This document shows positions 32,933 to 46,800 of a stretch of DNA of 64,000 nt, piece by piece. The stretch is from Trissonchulus latispiculum (lineage: Eukaryota; Nematoda; Enoplea; Enoplida; Ironidae): positions 53,341 through 117,340 of the forward strand of contig JASAND010011169.1 in NCBI GenBank assembly GCA_030248195.1. The letters run 5' to 3'. Position numbers and translations under genes: made by a program. A model generated the notes under the pieces. That model saw only the letters and a program-made list of their open reading frames with translations. It did not search any database and was not told the origin of the DNA. Each line of letters starts with the position of its first letter. The first letter of the stretch is position 1.

Positions 32933-34756
32933 CAAAGCTACAACTCTAGGTGATAGTTTCGGAGTGACAATGAGTTATTCATCGCCAATGTAAGGGAAGG
33001 GTAACCACGGTGCAACTTTGGGCGGATTTCTCAACTCTAAATATAATGCAGAAGCACTCGAGATACAATTAAAGTGGATTAAGTAGTTTAGAACCAAAAC
33101 CTGAATTGCTCGCGGCTACCATCGGGTAACCAAATTGGTGCATATTTTCGACTGTCAAGCTTTCTACACTTGAAATGAACTGGTAGCTTCTCGGGGGGCC
33201 ACTTTTCGGCAACCTCCCACCCACTTTTTTTGGGGTCGCCGAAAGTGTCCCAAAATTAAGTTTTTGACGTCAAAGTTCCAAAAATATTCTCAATTTTTAG
33301 CCAATTTATGGACTTATAAGCTAATTTTAAGCTTAACAACAGCGATTTTTTCCGGGCTTTTACCTTACAAATGCTATTTTTTCGCTAAAACTGAAGGTAT
33401 ATTTATACCTTGGGCACGCTCCCCCCCCCCTTCCCCCTCCCTAGGGTAGGGGAGCACCCCCACTTTCATTACCCTAAAGAAAGTGCCAGGTCCATGTAGT
33501 GCCATCTAACTTTAAGGTGATTCTGTAGCCTTGGTTAAGACAAGAGATACTATTGCTTATGTCTGATAAAATTTAATAAAAACTCCGACAATAAGTATTT
33601 ATTGTAAAACAAGATAATATTACTATCCGAAAAACGAATAACAATAAACAACAATGAACACAATAAATAAAAACTAAATAGATTCACAGGAGTACAGCAA
33701 GTTGCAAGTATGTAAGTACCATGCAAACAATAAAATATAAAAACAAGCTGCGCAAAATAAAAAGCAATTATCATTAACATAGCAAGCAATTATCATTTAC
33801 ATAGCAACCAATCAATCATAGCTTCAACCCAATTGTTAAAGAACACAAGAAATGAAAACAGGTACTCTTGACAATTGTACTAAAACAAAAAATTGCAACT
33901 CGTTAAAAAATAAAAGTTCCAACAAATCCGCAAATCAAATCTTAAAATCAATTGTTGTATACAGCAAAACGCTTAGCGTATTTTGTACAATGTCGCTTTA
34001 TAGTATATTGGTAACAATGCTTCTACAAAAGCCGCTTCACCATTAAAAACGATACATTATAAACTAAGATCGCCAAAAGCAATAGCATACCTATAAGTAG
34101 CACAGCAAATTAGGAAAAAGATCACAGCAAACTGGAGTAAGACAGCAAGATAAAATACACTAACGCAGCAAAAATGCATAGCCTGTAAGTAGTACATAGC
34201 TGAACAACCAAAACAATAAGGGAAAGATACAAAAGATAGGTACCAACGTAATTTTACAAATAGGTCAAACATAAAATGCAATGTATACGTCGTAAAAGAC
34301 CTTGAGATTAACGAAAAACAATACCGCTGTCTACCTGAAAATACGACAATGTGTATCAATAAAAATTAGGAACATAATTACATGAAAAACTCATCCATAC
34401 TCATCCGCTGACCGTTCTGGCAGAATGCTACATTTGGACCATTTCAAAAATTAAAACTGAAGAATAAACTACTAGAACTCCAACAGCAAACCTTAGAACG
34501 GCAGTGCAAGAAAAATGTCCGCTCAGTGTTGAAATAAATCATTAAAAGCTGATACGAATAAATACTGCAGAAAAGATGGAATGCTAGGAAAACATATATA
34601 GTGTAACCATAAAGCCAGAAAAATTGAAACAGTACAAGCAAGACACAGTTAGATACAAAGGCCACGCCTAGAAAATGGAAACAAAAAGTCTGCTCAAAAT
34701 ACTAATGTTTTCTTCACAATTTACAAAAAACATAAAACAATGAAAAATAAAATGCA
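32933..34756. other. 3' flank of the TTLL gene with a decayed GC-tailed element
   Basis: 33185-33490 resembles, inverted, the element at 37048-37410 (shared AGCTAATTTTAAGCTT-like core and C-run ends). The rest is AT-rich, presumed 3' UTR and intergenic DNA; no gene seen. Confidence 0.4.
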
Positions 34757-34885
34757 TCAGCTGCACCAAGAGTGATCCTGAATACATTTCCCACGAAACC
34801 ACCAAGCAATCACTTTGTCTTCAGTTGTCAGCAGGCTAGTCAAATGCTCATCAAATTTGGACTCTGACAAAATCCACTCTTCCGT
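34757..34885 (-). CDS. TTLL gene exon 15 (stop)
   Basis: 43 codons from TEEWILSESKFDEHL to a TGA at 34757-34759 after DHSWCS. Confidence 0.87.
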   Translation of the reverse strand, partial: TEEWILSESKFDEHLTSLLTTEDKVIAWWFRGKCIQDHSWCS

Positions 34886-37800
34886 CTATAGTAACAGAAA
34901 ATATTTTTCAATTTAAAATTAAAAAATTAAAAATAATCCAGAAAACTGATTAGAAAACAAGAACAGCATAATACCCATAGCCATAGCTGGTCAAAACAAT
35001 TCGAAAACAAAACTCTATTTTAAAATTGTATCACTCTCCTAGAAAAACAATTAAACTGTTGGAAAATAAAGAAAAAACCACAGAAACTAACCAAAGGCAC
35101 AGGCAGAGTTCGTCTTGTATTTCGACGATTCAAATGTTCCGTATAGGAATCTTTCAACATCAGCTTGGTTCGGTCTGTCATACAGCGATGACACACCATA
35201 CATTTCTGAAAATAAAAAAATAACAAACATAATATAGTTTAGTTTGGCTACAAGAACATTTCAATACAGTGGTAAATCACAAATAAATCAAGAACTTTCA
35301 CTCCAGAGGAATGGCTACCTATTATATAGCATGCAGTGTCGCCTAACTATAGAATGGGTGGGTATATGCTATTGGCAGGCCCGCACCCAGGATTTTGAAA
35401 AGGAGGGGGTCCAAGGTAACATGCAACGGGGGGTCGGGGGGGGGGGGCGGAGCCCCCCAGAAGCTGATGGGCGCAGCCACCCAGAAGTTGAAAATTTTTT
35501 ATTTTTGCCCAAAAACAGTACATTGGACATTAATTTCTTGCAAAAATAAATTATCGCTCCGAAGGCGTGAAAATTTTATAAAAATAGCTGTTTTTGCCAT
35601 AAAAATAGCAAAAATTTTCCATTTTGTCATTCCAAAGGGGGCCCCTTGACCCTAGACCCCTTGACCCCGGGTGCGGCCTTTGCTATTGGGTATACATTAA
35701 GCACACACTCGGACTCGTTAAATATCAACAATTCAGTAAATTGTGAAAGACTGAACTCAGGGTAATAAACTAGTTGCATAGATAGAACTGGAATTGTCTG
35801 AACGTACAAAGCCAGAGCAACCAAAGCAGCTGGTGGAATTGCACAGCTCTCCATAAACCATCAAATCACGATCTGATACCAGAATGCTGGCTTCATTTTC
35901 TGATCTACAATATACATAGTTAGGTAAGTTGTGTATTTTCAATGCAACTACTCAAAAATATGAAATAAAATTGGCATAGGTCCCAATTTCTACAACAAAT
36001 ATATATTGGCATGTGCAAACATTTCTCTATGAAAACGAACCCCCTTCTAATTTATTACTCAGTACATACAACATACCAACCTCGGTCGAATACTATGGGC
36101 AGCTATTCCCACAACACTGAGCAAATTGAACAGGACCTGCTGATACAGCAAAGCATTTGGAAGAAAATGGGCAGATGACAGATTTGGTGACATGTTGGCC
36201 TGAAATGCAAAAATGATTTCAGGTTAATCACTGTGTACAGAAATCGAAAATATCTGCGCTTATTACATGACAGTGTTAGAAATGCAGGAGAATCTATCAC
36301 TGCTGGAATATACATCTTTGAGGGTCCTCCACTTAACCCTCTTCACATTTTTTGAGCTTCCTCCTCATTCACGAAGAAGTGCCGCAGAATTTTTTTGGTC
36401 TAAACGCGTCAATTTCGATATAAAAACTAATTTTTACGAACATTAATATGTCCTATGCCCAAAACTGTGTCGCTCACAAATTTGGGTGGGTTATGCAGTT
36501 GCAAAAGACAGCATACAGCGAGTCAACTATCAATTTGTTCAATAAACATCTCAAAAGACAGGCAATTTTGACTTTCACGACGAGTGGACATTGCCCATTC
36601 AGAGCTCGTTTAATTTGCGCATTCCAAGCTACAGAATAAATATGAATCCTATAAATCTGTCGGCGAAGTAATGGTAAGAACAATTAGGAAGACACAAAAA
36701 TATATATACCTCCATAAGATAAACATTGAGATCTTCATCCAGCACAAAATCAAATCTGCTAAGCTCAAAGAAATTTCTGAAAACAACAGCACAATAGCAA
36801 GACATTGGACGTCACAAACCACATTCACAGAAACTAAGAATACCGATACAATACTGAATGGTGCTAACTGGTGAGAGATATTCTAGTTTGCAACGTTAGC
36901 CTTTACCACCACCATGTCATATTTCAAGACAACTTTAGTCTAATTCGTAAACAATTCAAACAAAGCAAGCTAAAAATTGTAATAAATTTTAATTAAACTA
37001 AACAAGAATATTACTCAAGCGAACAACAGTAGAAAAATACCCTCCCCTGGCATTTTTTAGGGTTTTGAAAGTGGAGAAAGGTGACTTGCCCCCCACCCTT
37101 CTAGGGAAGAGGAAGTGGGGGAGAGGGGGCGAGCCCAAGCTATAAATATACCTAAATAGTTGGCGAAAAATGAGCATTTTCAAGATAAAACCGCAAAAAA
37201 TCGCCGTTTTCAGCTTAAAATGAACTTATAACGACCATAAATTTGCTAAAAATTGAGAAAATGTTTGAAAATTTGACCTCAAAAACTTAACTTTGCGACT
37301 CGTTTGGGTGACCCCCAAAACGTGGGTGGGGGCTTGCAGAAAAGTGGGGGGGGGCTCCGAAAAGTGGAGGGAGAACCAAAAAGTGGGGCCCCCCCACTAA
37401 AAAAATGCCAGTCCACCCGGAATCGTAAGAAATAGGATGAAAGACCAAAAAAAATTACCGGCCATTGTGCTGATAGGAAGACAACAGCTGAAGGAACAGT
37501 TGCTCCTTGGAGGCGATCACTTCACGAACCGTTCGTCGAATGTTGACCCAAACCATGGCCGGATCTTTCCCTAGAAAACAATCAAACACTTGCACTGAAA
37601 AAATTCACGAAATGAGTGGACTAAAGACAATAACAAAATGGAAAGAGGAATAGCTTATAACAAGCATCTAGCTTTGTTTGTTAGCTTCATTCCAGCTTCG
37701 AGTGCAAAGGTTCTCGATTATAGCACAACCATACATTAACACGGGGTCCGATTTTGGGGGGGGTCTACCCCGACCTCGGCAAAGGGTCTACCACTGAAAA

Positions 37801-40800
37801 ATTCCAAAACTTTAGGGGGGTCTGCCCCGTTAGTAAAAATTGTAAATTTTTAACGTTTTCGACAAAAAAATAGTGAAAAAGCACGATTTTTAGAAAGTTT
37901 TTGAAAAAATCGCCAAAATTTGCTGAAAAGATAACAATTTTTGGTAAAAATTGCTGAGGGGGTCTACTCTTTTTCCTTTCTGAACGAGAGGGTCTGCCCC
38001 TTTTTCCCATTTCGCGGAGAGGGTCTACCTGTTTTTTGTCGGTCTGGGGGGAGCCCGCACCCCCCCCCCAATTCCACGTTATAATATCCTATGAGCACAA
38101 CCAACACTGCAGCAGCCAAAAGCAAGAAACACTACATCAAACTATGTAGGAAAGCATTTAAGTATACGTACTCAGACTACGTAAGTAAGCGTTCAGGGTT
38201 TCTTTGAACGTTAGATTGCTGTCAACATAAAGCTTCTTTAGGGAAGGAACCTGAAAACAATAAAGCCCGGTTCATACCTATTTTCCGTTTGTCCGTTTGT
38301 CTGTTTGTCCGAATTTCTGTTTCTCCGTTTGTTCGTGAACTCACATATCAGTTCATACCTAGCTTTCCGTTTGTCTGTTAGTTCGTTTCCGTTTGTCCGT
38401 TTTTCTGGTTTGCTTTTCTAAACCGATTCATACTTGTAGCTTACGGACAACCGGAAAAGTAGAGCAGTGAAGTCTAAGCGAACATCCCTTACGGATAAAC
38501 GGACAACCGGACAAACGGAAAACTATGAATCAACAACTCAAACAGACAAACGGACAAGCGGACAAAAGGAAAAACGGAAAGGTATGAATCAGTATGTGAG
38601 CGGACAAACGGACAACCAGAACAGTAACATTAGGACTGGGGCGGGACGACGCCCACTTCAACCACTCCCACTTTTGGGGCTCCCCCTCTCACGTTTAGGT
38701 GACAATAAATTGCAAAAATTCAAGAATTTTGGTTTAAAACTTTCTGGCGTCACCGCAATTTGCGGTCTACAAACACTTATTTTGGTGCTAAAATTAAATC
38801 CTAGAGCATTTAGCTTTAGTTAAACAGTACTTGTAAAAAAACAAGCTAACTTTACTACTACTATTCATTTAAGCAATTTTAGACTATATACTTTAAATCC
38901 CTCCACTTTTTAGTGCTAGGACTCCACGCTACTTTTTCGCCTAAAAACTAAAATTCCAACCTCGTTACCACTAACTCTGCTTTTACAAGTAACAAAAATG
39001 CTCCGCACAAAAGGGGATAATATGTGTGTGTTGGCTGTGTCTATATATCCTTTAAATTCCGGTTGAAGAAGTAAAGACTAAAGTTTCATAGGCACGTGAC
39101 GTTATTTGGCACAGCAAGTTTGGGTGGGTGGCTCCATGACAAAAGTTGTTCCGTTCGCTTCGGACTTTCATTTGACATAAATTTGACCACTTTTGAAAAC
39201 TATATTTTTGACCCAAAATCGCCAAGTCCCCCCACCCCACCCCGCCACAGCACTCTACAGCCACTTTGGGTATGCAGTTCTATGACAAAAGTTGCTCAGC
39301 TCACTTAGGGCTTTCATTTAATACCAAATTTGATCACTTTTGAAAAATTTTAATTTTGACCCAAAATCGCCAAAGTCCCCACCCCACCCACCACAGCACT
39401 CTACAGCCACTTTGGGTATGCAGTTCTATGACAAAAGTTGCTCAGCTCACTTAGGGCTTTCATTTAATACCAAATTTGATCACTTTTGAAAAATTTTATT
39501 TTTGACCCAAAATCGCCTAACTCCCCACCCCACCCCACCACAGCACTCTACAGCCACTTTGGGTATACAGTCCTATGACAAAAGTTGCTCAACTCACTTA
39601 GGGCTTTCATTTGATATCAAATTTTACCACTTTTGAAAGAATTTATTTTTGACCCAAAATCGCCTAAGCCCCCACCCCACCCCACCACAGCACTCTACAG
39701 CCACTTTGGGTATGCAGTTCTATGACAAAAGTTGCTCAGCTCACTTAGGGCTTTAATTTGATATCAAACTTTACCACTTTTGAAAAATTTTATTTTTGAC
39801 CCAAAATCGCCTAAGTCCCCACCCCACCCCACCACAGCACTCTACAGCCACTTTGGGTATGCAGTTCTATGACAAAAGTTGCTCAGCTCACTTAGGGCTT
39901 TCATTTGATATCAAAATTTACCACTTTTGAAAAATTTTATTTTTGACCCAAAATCGCCTAAGTCCCCACCCCACCCCACCACAGCACTCTACAGCCACTT
40001 TGGGTATGCAGTTCTATGACAAAAGTTGCTCAGCTCACTTAGGGCTTTCATTTGATACGAAATTTTACCACTTTTGAGAAACTTTATTTTCGACCATTTG
40101 ACCCTCCCACCCGACTGACCCTTCAAACGGCAAAGTAGAACCAGCCCAGCAAAATAGGTACGTCGGACGGCAAAACGAATACCGGGAATGAGCTGGGCAC
40201 ACCAGAAACCCCCTATAGACAAAGTTTTGAGAGGCCAGGTAGAGCCTACTATGGACCTCCAGGAAGCGGTTTCCGACTTGACCCTCCCGACGGCAAAGTG
40301 GAACCAGCCCAGCAAGATGGGTGGGTCTGACGGTAAAACTGACTGCGGGAATCGATTCTCCGTGCCAGAAAACCATTGTATGGAAGATTTGAGCGTTCAA
40401 AGTTAAATAGATAGCGAGAAATTTCGATTTTTCATTTTTCGAATTTTCGCCATCTTTGACGGGCCACTGTGGTCGCTAGGGAAGTGATAGAGAAACGCAA
40501 CCTGGACCGTTAGTTAGTTCAATATATGTAATTTCTGAATATAAAAAGAAATCAGCTCCAGCTGGTAACGTTCGACCTGAGCGACGACCACAAAAATGGT
40601 CACTTTTCGCTATGAGCCGACTTTGCGGCGCCACTGCGGCGCTGTGGCGCAGCTGCGGCGCAAAAAAGTTGTGATTCTTAAATTCTTTAGAGGGTACTAC
40701 TAGACCCCATAGCCCTTTAGGTTGACCCACCGCTGCAGATCACGTGAAAGCGGCGAAAATTATGTACAATACAACCATCAAATAGGAGAAACCGGAAAAA

Positions 40801-43800
40801 AAACATCGCCGCCATAACCGGTCCGGGGCGCAACTTTTTAACGGTAAGTGATACGGGGCTGAAACTTCACAGACATACTAAACTCGATGTGCTCTACAAT
40901 TTGCGCATGAAATCTGCGCAGGATTTTGCGCAGGTTATTTTACACTGTCTCCAGCCACTTTTCACACATATTATAGGGATCGCTGCCGCGACCCCTATGA
41001 TACACGTATTTGTCTAGATACAAGCAGCTCTTGACTTATTCTTACTAAAAGTCTTGGTAAACTTGTACCTGTGTGTCTACAAAGGTCCCCCAAGAAATAA
41101 CGCTAACAAATAAAAGTTAAAATTGGAAAGAAAAAGAGAATAGATAATAGAAAGGAAATAAACAGAACTAAATAGAAAAGTACTACCTGAGGAGTGAGAT
41201 ATAAAATGCCGACATTTATCAAGAGCTATGTATAAATGCAGTGGACAGCTTTTGTTATTATCTTCGCTGACTGCGATGCAATATTTTCAGAGACTCTGTT
41301 AAAACTAAAAGCTAAAGCACTAATGCACAAGCTCATTGTTCGCAGACACAAAACTAGTAGAACTCCATCCCTTGTACTGACTAATACTTTCTCTGTCAAT
41401 TTGGATTGAAAGTTTCGCCTCACCCGGCAACAAAAACTAGATTGCTTCCACAATTTGAGTTGAACAATTAACACAAAATACTTCACTATACGCAATCTGT
41501 CAATTATAACAACTGGAATTTGTGAAATATTACAATGCTGCAATTTAATTTCAATGGTAATGACACAAATAAGAGCTTAACAGCAACAATTAATCAATAA
41601 AATGAATGAAAGCTGAACAGACAAGCAGCTTTAAAATCCTGTATTCGATTCAACTGGTTGTGATAAGTTGTACCTTTGTCGCCAAATAGAAAAAGACAAC
41701 TCAAATTGTAAAAAAGAAAATGAAACAGAATGACCAATGAAAATACCAAAATGTAAGAAAATACCTAAGAAAGAAATGAAAATGCATACCTCCCAAGTTG
41801 GCAAATAGTCGTCTCCTACAACGTATTTATCCAGGTCGGCAGGATCAAAGGGATGGTAAAGCTTCGGACAAAATCTACAACGAACACAACAGAAAAGGAT
41901 TGTCTTAGTAAGCAGACAATTATATACTTTCATATTTTTAATATTATGTAAAATTTATCATTTCCGCCATCGCATCCGCGCACAGTTGTTCAAACGCCAA
42001 GTTTAATGTTGTAAGACTGCTAGGTAAATCGATAGCTCAACAGTGAGTTAATAGTCGCTAGAGCAAGCAAACCAGATGTTCCTTTCCCAAGTGAGACTCT
42101 GCTTTCAATTAATTACTTAATGTACTAGTGAATTTAATTAATTAATTAAATTGATAATTAATATTTACAAATTAATTGCCTCCGGGTAACTGGGAAGGAA
42201 GGTGGGAAGGTAACAGGAGACCGTGTAGGACATCTGCCTTGAGGAGCTGCTGGCCCCTCCTCCACGGTTGTAGTCATAATTCGAGGTGGTACTCCTAGCT
42301 CAAGGGCTGTGTATCCGGGGAAGAGCACCGGCACCCTAGACTCTGACAAGGGTAGGAGAATTCTCCGGGGGTTACATTTACCTTTTACCTCCATGACGCC
42401 TAGTCGATGCAGAATAGTAGGAAACAACATAAACAGGGATACACACCAACACGCATCCTGTTTTTTCTTGATGTCTATTAGGAGCTAGCAATACTTTATA
42501 AATCAGGTCTGATATAAAACTGGACTAACACTGGAAAATGTTAAACAGACTCTATACATACCTTAATAGCGCTTCACCTTCGTAGATGTATACGCGCAAA
42601 GGACTAATTGAGGTAATCATGACGTAAATACCAATATCAAATTTGCTATAAACAAAACAAAAATTAAACGTCTACAGCGCAACAGCTACAACCAAAACAT
42701 TTATTTATTTATTTTATTAAATTAAATTTTGTTTTTCAGTTTTATTATGCATGCAGTCACCTAACTCCATGCACGTAACACTGGGTACATTGATTCTATT
42801 GCCTTATCGATTCTTCACAAAGCCGATTTAGCACAAACCATAACAACTGGCTGAATCGAATCGAATTTTACCCTGATTAAATCGCTCATATCACATTTTC
42901 AGAACATTAGAGATCATTACCTCACATCAAGATTTCAGAAGCACAAAGCTTTAAATTTTGCACTTTGCAGATTCTTAAAACAATTTTCGAATTTTTGACC
43001 ACTACCTAAACGTTGCAAAACATTTTCACGTAGATTCAACTTGAGTAGCAAAAAAGGCATAAAATCCACAAACCCAGATATAAAAAGCAACAATAATATA
43101 CTACAATGCACTTACTGCCCATCCACAAGCAATGGTTTGGCAACATATTCCTGAATGAAAGAATTTTCCTGTTCCAAATCTAATTCTACAAAACAAAACG
43201 GATAATCAACAGTTAAGACTATTTAAAGGTTTAGGTGATTGCAAGACTCATTTAGTTAGTGTTTCTAATTTTGCTCCCGTGGCTGGCGGCTCTCAGCTAT
43301 CGGGAGTGATGGCTTCGGTGATGCCATTGCTGCTTTTGTGTCTGGCAATAAAATTGTTCAGCTGGAAATGTTAACGGCAAGCATCACTGCTTGTCATTCA
43401 GTTTATCTATATATTTGTTAAAAGCGCCGACATGAAAGGGGCAGCGGATTGCATCCGCCACTAACCATTGAGCCAAGCCGTCCCGAGATAGAATCACACC
43501 CAGATAGGAGTATGATAAATGTTGTATCTTGTCTTCGTAATGGTAAGTATGATTCCGAAGGGAGAGTGGGAGAAATCCTGGTACGTAGTGGAATATCATG
43601 ACAATGGCTCGTCTCTGTCGTTTGAACGGACTAACTACGCTGCGGAACCTCTCATAGTCGGGAATATTGTCATGAGGTAAGCCTGCCCGCTATCCGGTGT
43701 ATCTGCCGCAGACTGAGTAATGAACTAAACGGAGGCCGGCCACTAATGTCAGTACCACCAAGAGAGTGTCTTCCTTAAAGATTTGGGTTTGCTTTAGGCG

Positions 43801-46800
43801 AAAAATTTGAATACGGGAAGTGGAGGAACCAAAAGAGACAAAATTTCAAATAGACAGATATATAGATATCACATGTGCCACAAAAAATTTTGAATGACAG
43901 TTTTTCATCAAAAATCTGGCTACGTTTTCGGGGGGGGGGGTCGGCTTCTCTGGGGAATTTTTTAAAATAGTGCAATTTTTAAGCTTACATACATAAAAGA
44001 TTCCCTAAAAGGGGTCCTCTTGGTTACAGAATTGAAGGATGGTCGGCACTTACTCCTTTTTGAAATAAACCAGGAAAAGTGGCTCTATATTTCGGGGCAC
44101 TTACAGGTGAGTATGGAGCTATGGCTGAATACGAAAATGTGGGGTGTCCGGCATGACCCACACGGGGAGGGGCAGCCTCCTCACTAAAGCAAACCCATAA
44201 TTTCGTGTACAATTATAAAAGACATCTCGGGTGTTGGTGTTTCGGTTCCTGTACTGTCATTTTGTGGTTTGTTCAGCTTTCTACACGCAAAGGTGTCGGG
44301 GGTGACTCTCCGTGTTTTAAGCTTCCTACATCTGATGTGGGCAGCTTTGCTACATTGCTGCCCACCTCAGGTGTCCCTTTATGGGGCCTCGCGACAGCTC
44401 ACCGCTAGCGGGCGGGAAGTGACTACATAAATAAATAAATAAATAAATAAATCTAATTTTGCTTTTGCGGAGCTAAGCATTTACATCAAGAATCCACTCA
44501 TTAGTTTGCATCATTTTATGTTACATAAGTCTTTTATATACCATCATCATAGGTACATACCAGCAAATATTGTTTTTGATGTCTGGAAGTTAGTTCATAA
44601 AGAATTGACAGATTCTAACTGAAGCGATAGCAAATTACTCCGACAAAATCCTACCTCTCAAAACAAAATTTTTATCATCTTTAACAACGGGTGGTGCTAC
44701 CCTGATACAAATTGCAAGTAAAGTTAGACATGAATCCCAGAAATACAAAAATGTTTGAAACCAAGCACAAAAATTGATGCGTACATAGTCAAGATAAAGG
44801 CGGCTAACAGCAGAACATTATTAAACGGAAGTATATAAGAAAGTTCTCTTCCTTGAAAGCGTATATATATACAAGTAACAAAAATGCTCCGCACAAAAGA
44901 GGATAATATGTGTGTGTTGGCTGTATCGTATATATATCCTTTAAATATCCTTTAAATATATATATAACAAGAAATAAAAATGCTCCTAAAGAGCAAAGAA
45001 AGGAATATGAGTCAACATGGAACATGTAAAATGCTAAATATTGTCGGTTGTAAATTAAGAATAAGACAAGCATGTAAAATGCTAATATGAGTCTGGTGAG
45101 GTTGGAAAGTGCAGAAGACAAGTTTGTACACGCACCAATATGAGTGCATGCCAAATAGACTCATATTGGCATTATTAGTATTCTGAAGGCAAGTGGTTGC
45201 GAATTTCGGTTATATATCACTCACTTAATGTCAGCAAGACGAGACAGGGTAGTTTTAGGGTGGATGACAGGATGCTCCACAGGTTACGCACGTATATACG
45301 TATATATATTGTCACGAAAGTTATCAGATTTAACTGTAAATCTCTGAATACATGAGTTATGCAAACGCTTATTAAAAATGTTATAAATATCCGTCCGTCG
45401 GCGCATTGTTGACTAACAGCGGTTTAACAGTTTCCTAAGGAGAAAAGTTGACAATGTTGACCATGGTTGGGATATCCATGTGACGTCAATAACGCTACTT
45501 ATTCGTCTTAACCTGCGTAGAAATATATCCGTTAGAATTCCGCAATGGATGCATGCATTATTGTTTCTTGAAGGCATGCCAATATGAGTCTATTTGGCAT
45601 GCACTCATATTGGTGCGTGTACAAACTTGTCTTCTGCACTTTCCAACCTCACCAGACTCATATTAGCATTTTACATGCTTGTCTTATTCTTAATTTACAA
45701 CCGACAATATTTAGCATTTTACATGTTCCATGTTGACTCATATTCCTTTCTTTGCTCTTTAGGAGCATTTTTATTTCTTGTTTATCCACTTTTTACATGT
45801 CGTTGACATAAAAGCGTTAAAGAATCATTAAGCATTATATACGTATGCATTAAATAGCACAGCACAGCACAGCACTCTACAGCCACTTTGAGCATGCACT
45901 TTTATGAGAAAAGTTGCTCAGCTCGCTTAGGGCTTTCATTTGGTACCAAATTTGACCACTTTTGAAAATTTTCATTTTCGACCCAAAATCGCCTAAGTCC
46001 CCACCCCACCCCACCACAGCACTCTACAGCCACTTTGAGCATGCAGTTCAATGACAAAAGTTGCTCAGCTCGCTTAGGGCTTTCATTTGGTACCAAATTT
46101 GACCACTTTTGAAAATTTTCATTTTCGACCCAAAATCGCCTAAGTCCCCACCCCACCCCACCACAGCACTCTACAGCCACTTTGAGCATGCAGTTCTATG
46201 ACAAAAGTTGCTCAGCTCGCTTAGGGCTTTCATTTGGTACCAAATTTGACTACTTTTGAAAAATTTTATTTTTGACCCAAAATCGCCTAAGTCCACACCC
46301 CACCCCACCCCAGCACTCTACAGCCATTTTGAGCACGCAGTTCTATGACAAAAGTTGCTCAGCTCGCTTAGGGCTTTCATTTGGTACCAAATTTGACCAC
46401 TTTTTGAAAAATTTCATTTTCGACGAAAATCACCCAAGTCCCCACCCCACCCCACCACAGCACTCTACAGCCACTTTGAGCATGCAGTTCTATGACAAAA
46501 GTCGCTCATCTCGCTTAGGGCTTTCATTTGGTGCCAAATATGACCACTTTTGAAAATTTTCATTTTTGACCGAAAATCGCCAAGTCCACACCCCACCCCA
46601 CCACAGCACTCTACAGCCACTTTGAGCATGCAGTTCTATGACAAAAGTTGCTCAGCTCGCTTAGCGCTTTCATTTGATACCAAATTTGACCACTTTTGAA
46701 AATTTTCATTTTCGACCCAAAATCGCCTAAGTCCCCACCCCACCCCACCACAGCTCTCTACAGCCACTTTGAGCATGCAGTTCTATGACAAAAGTTGCTA

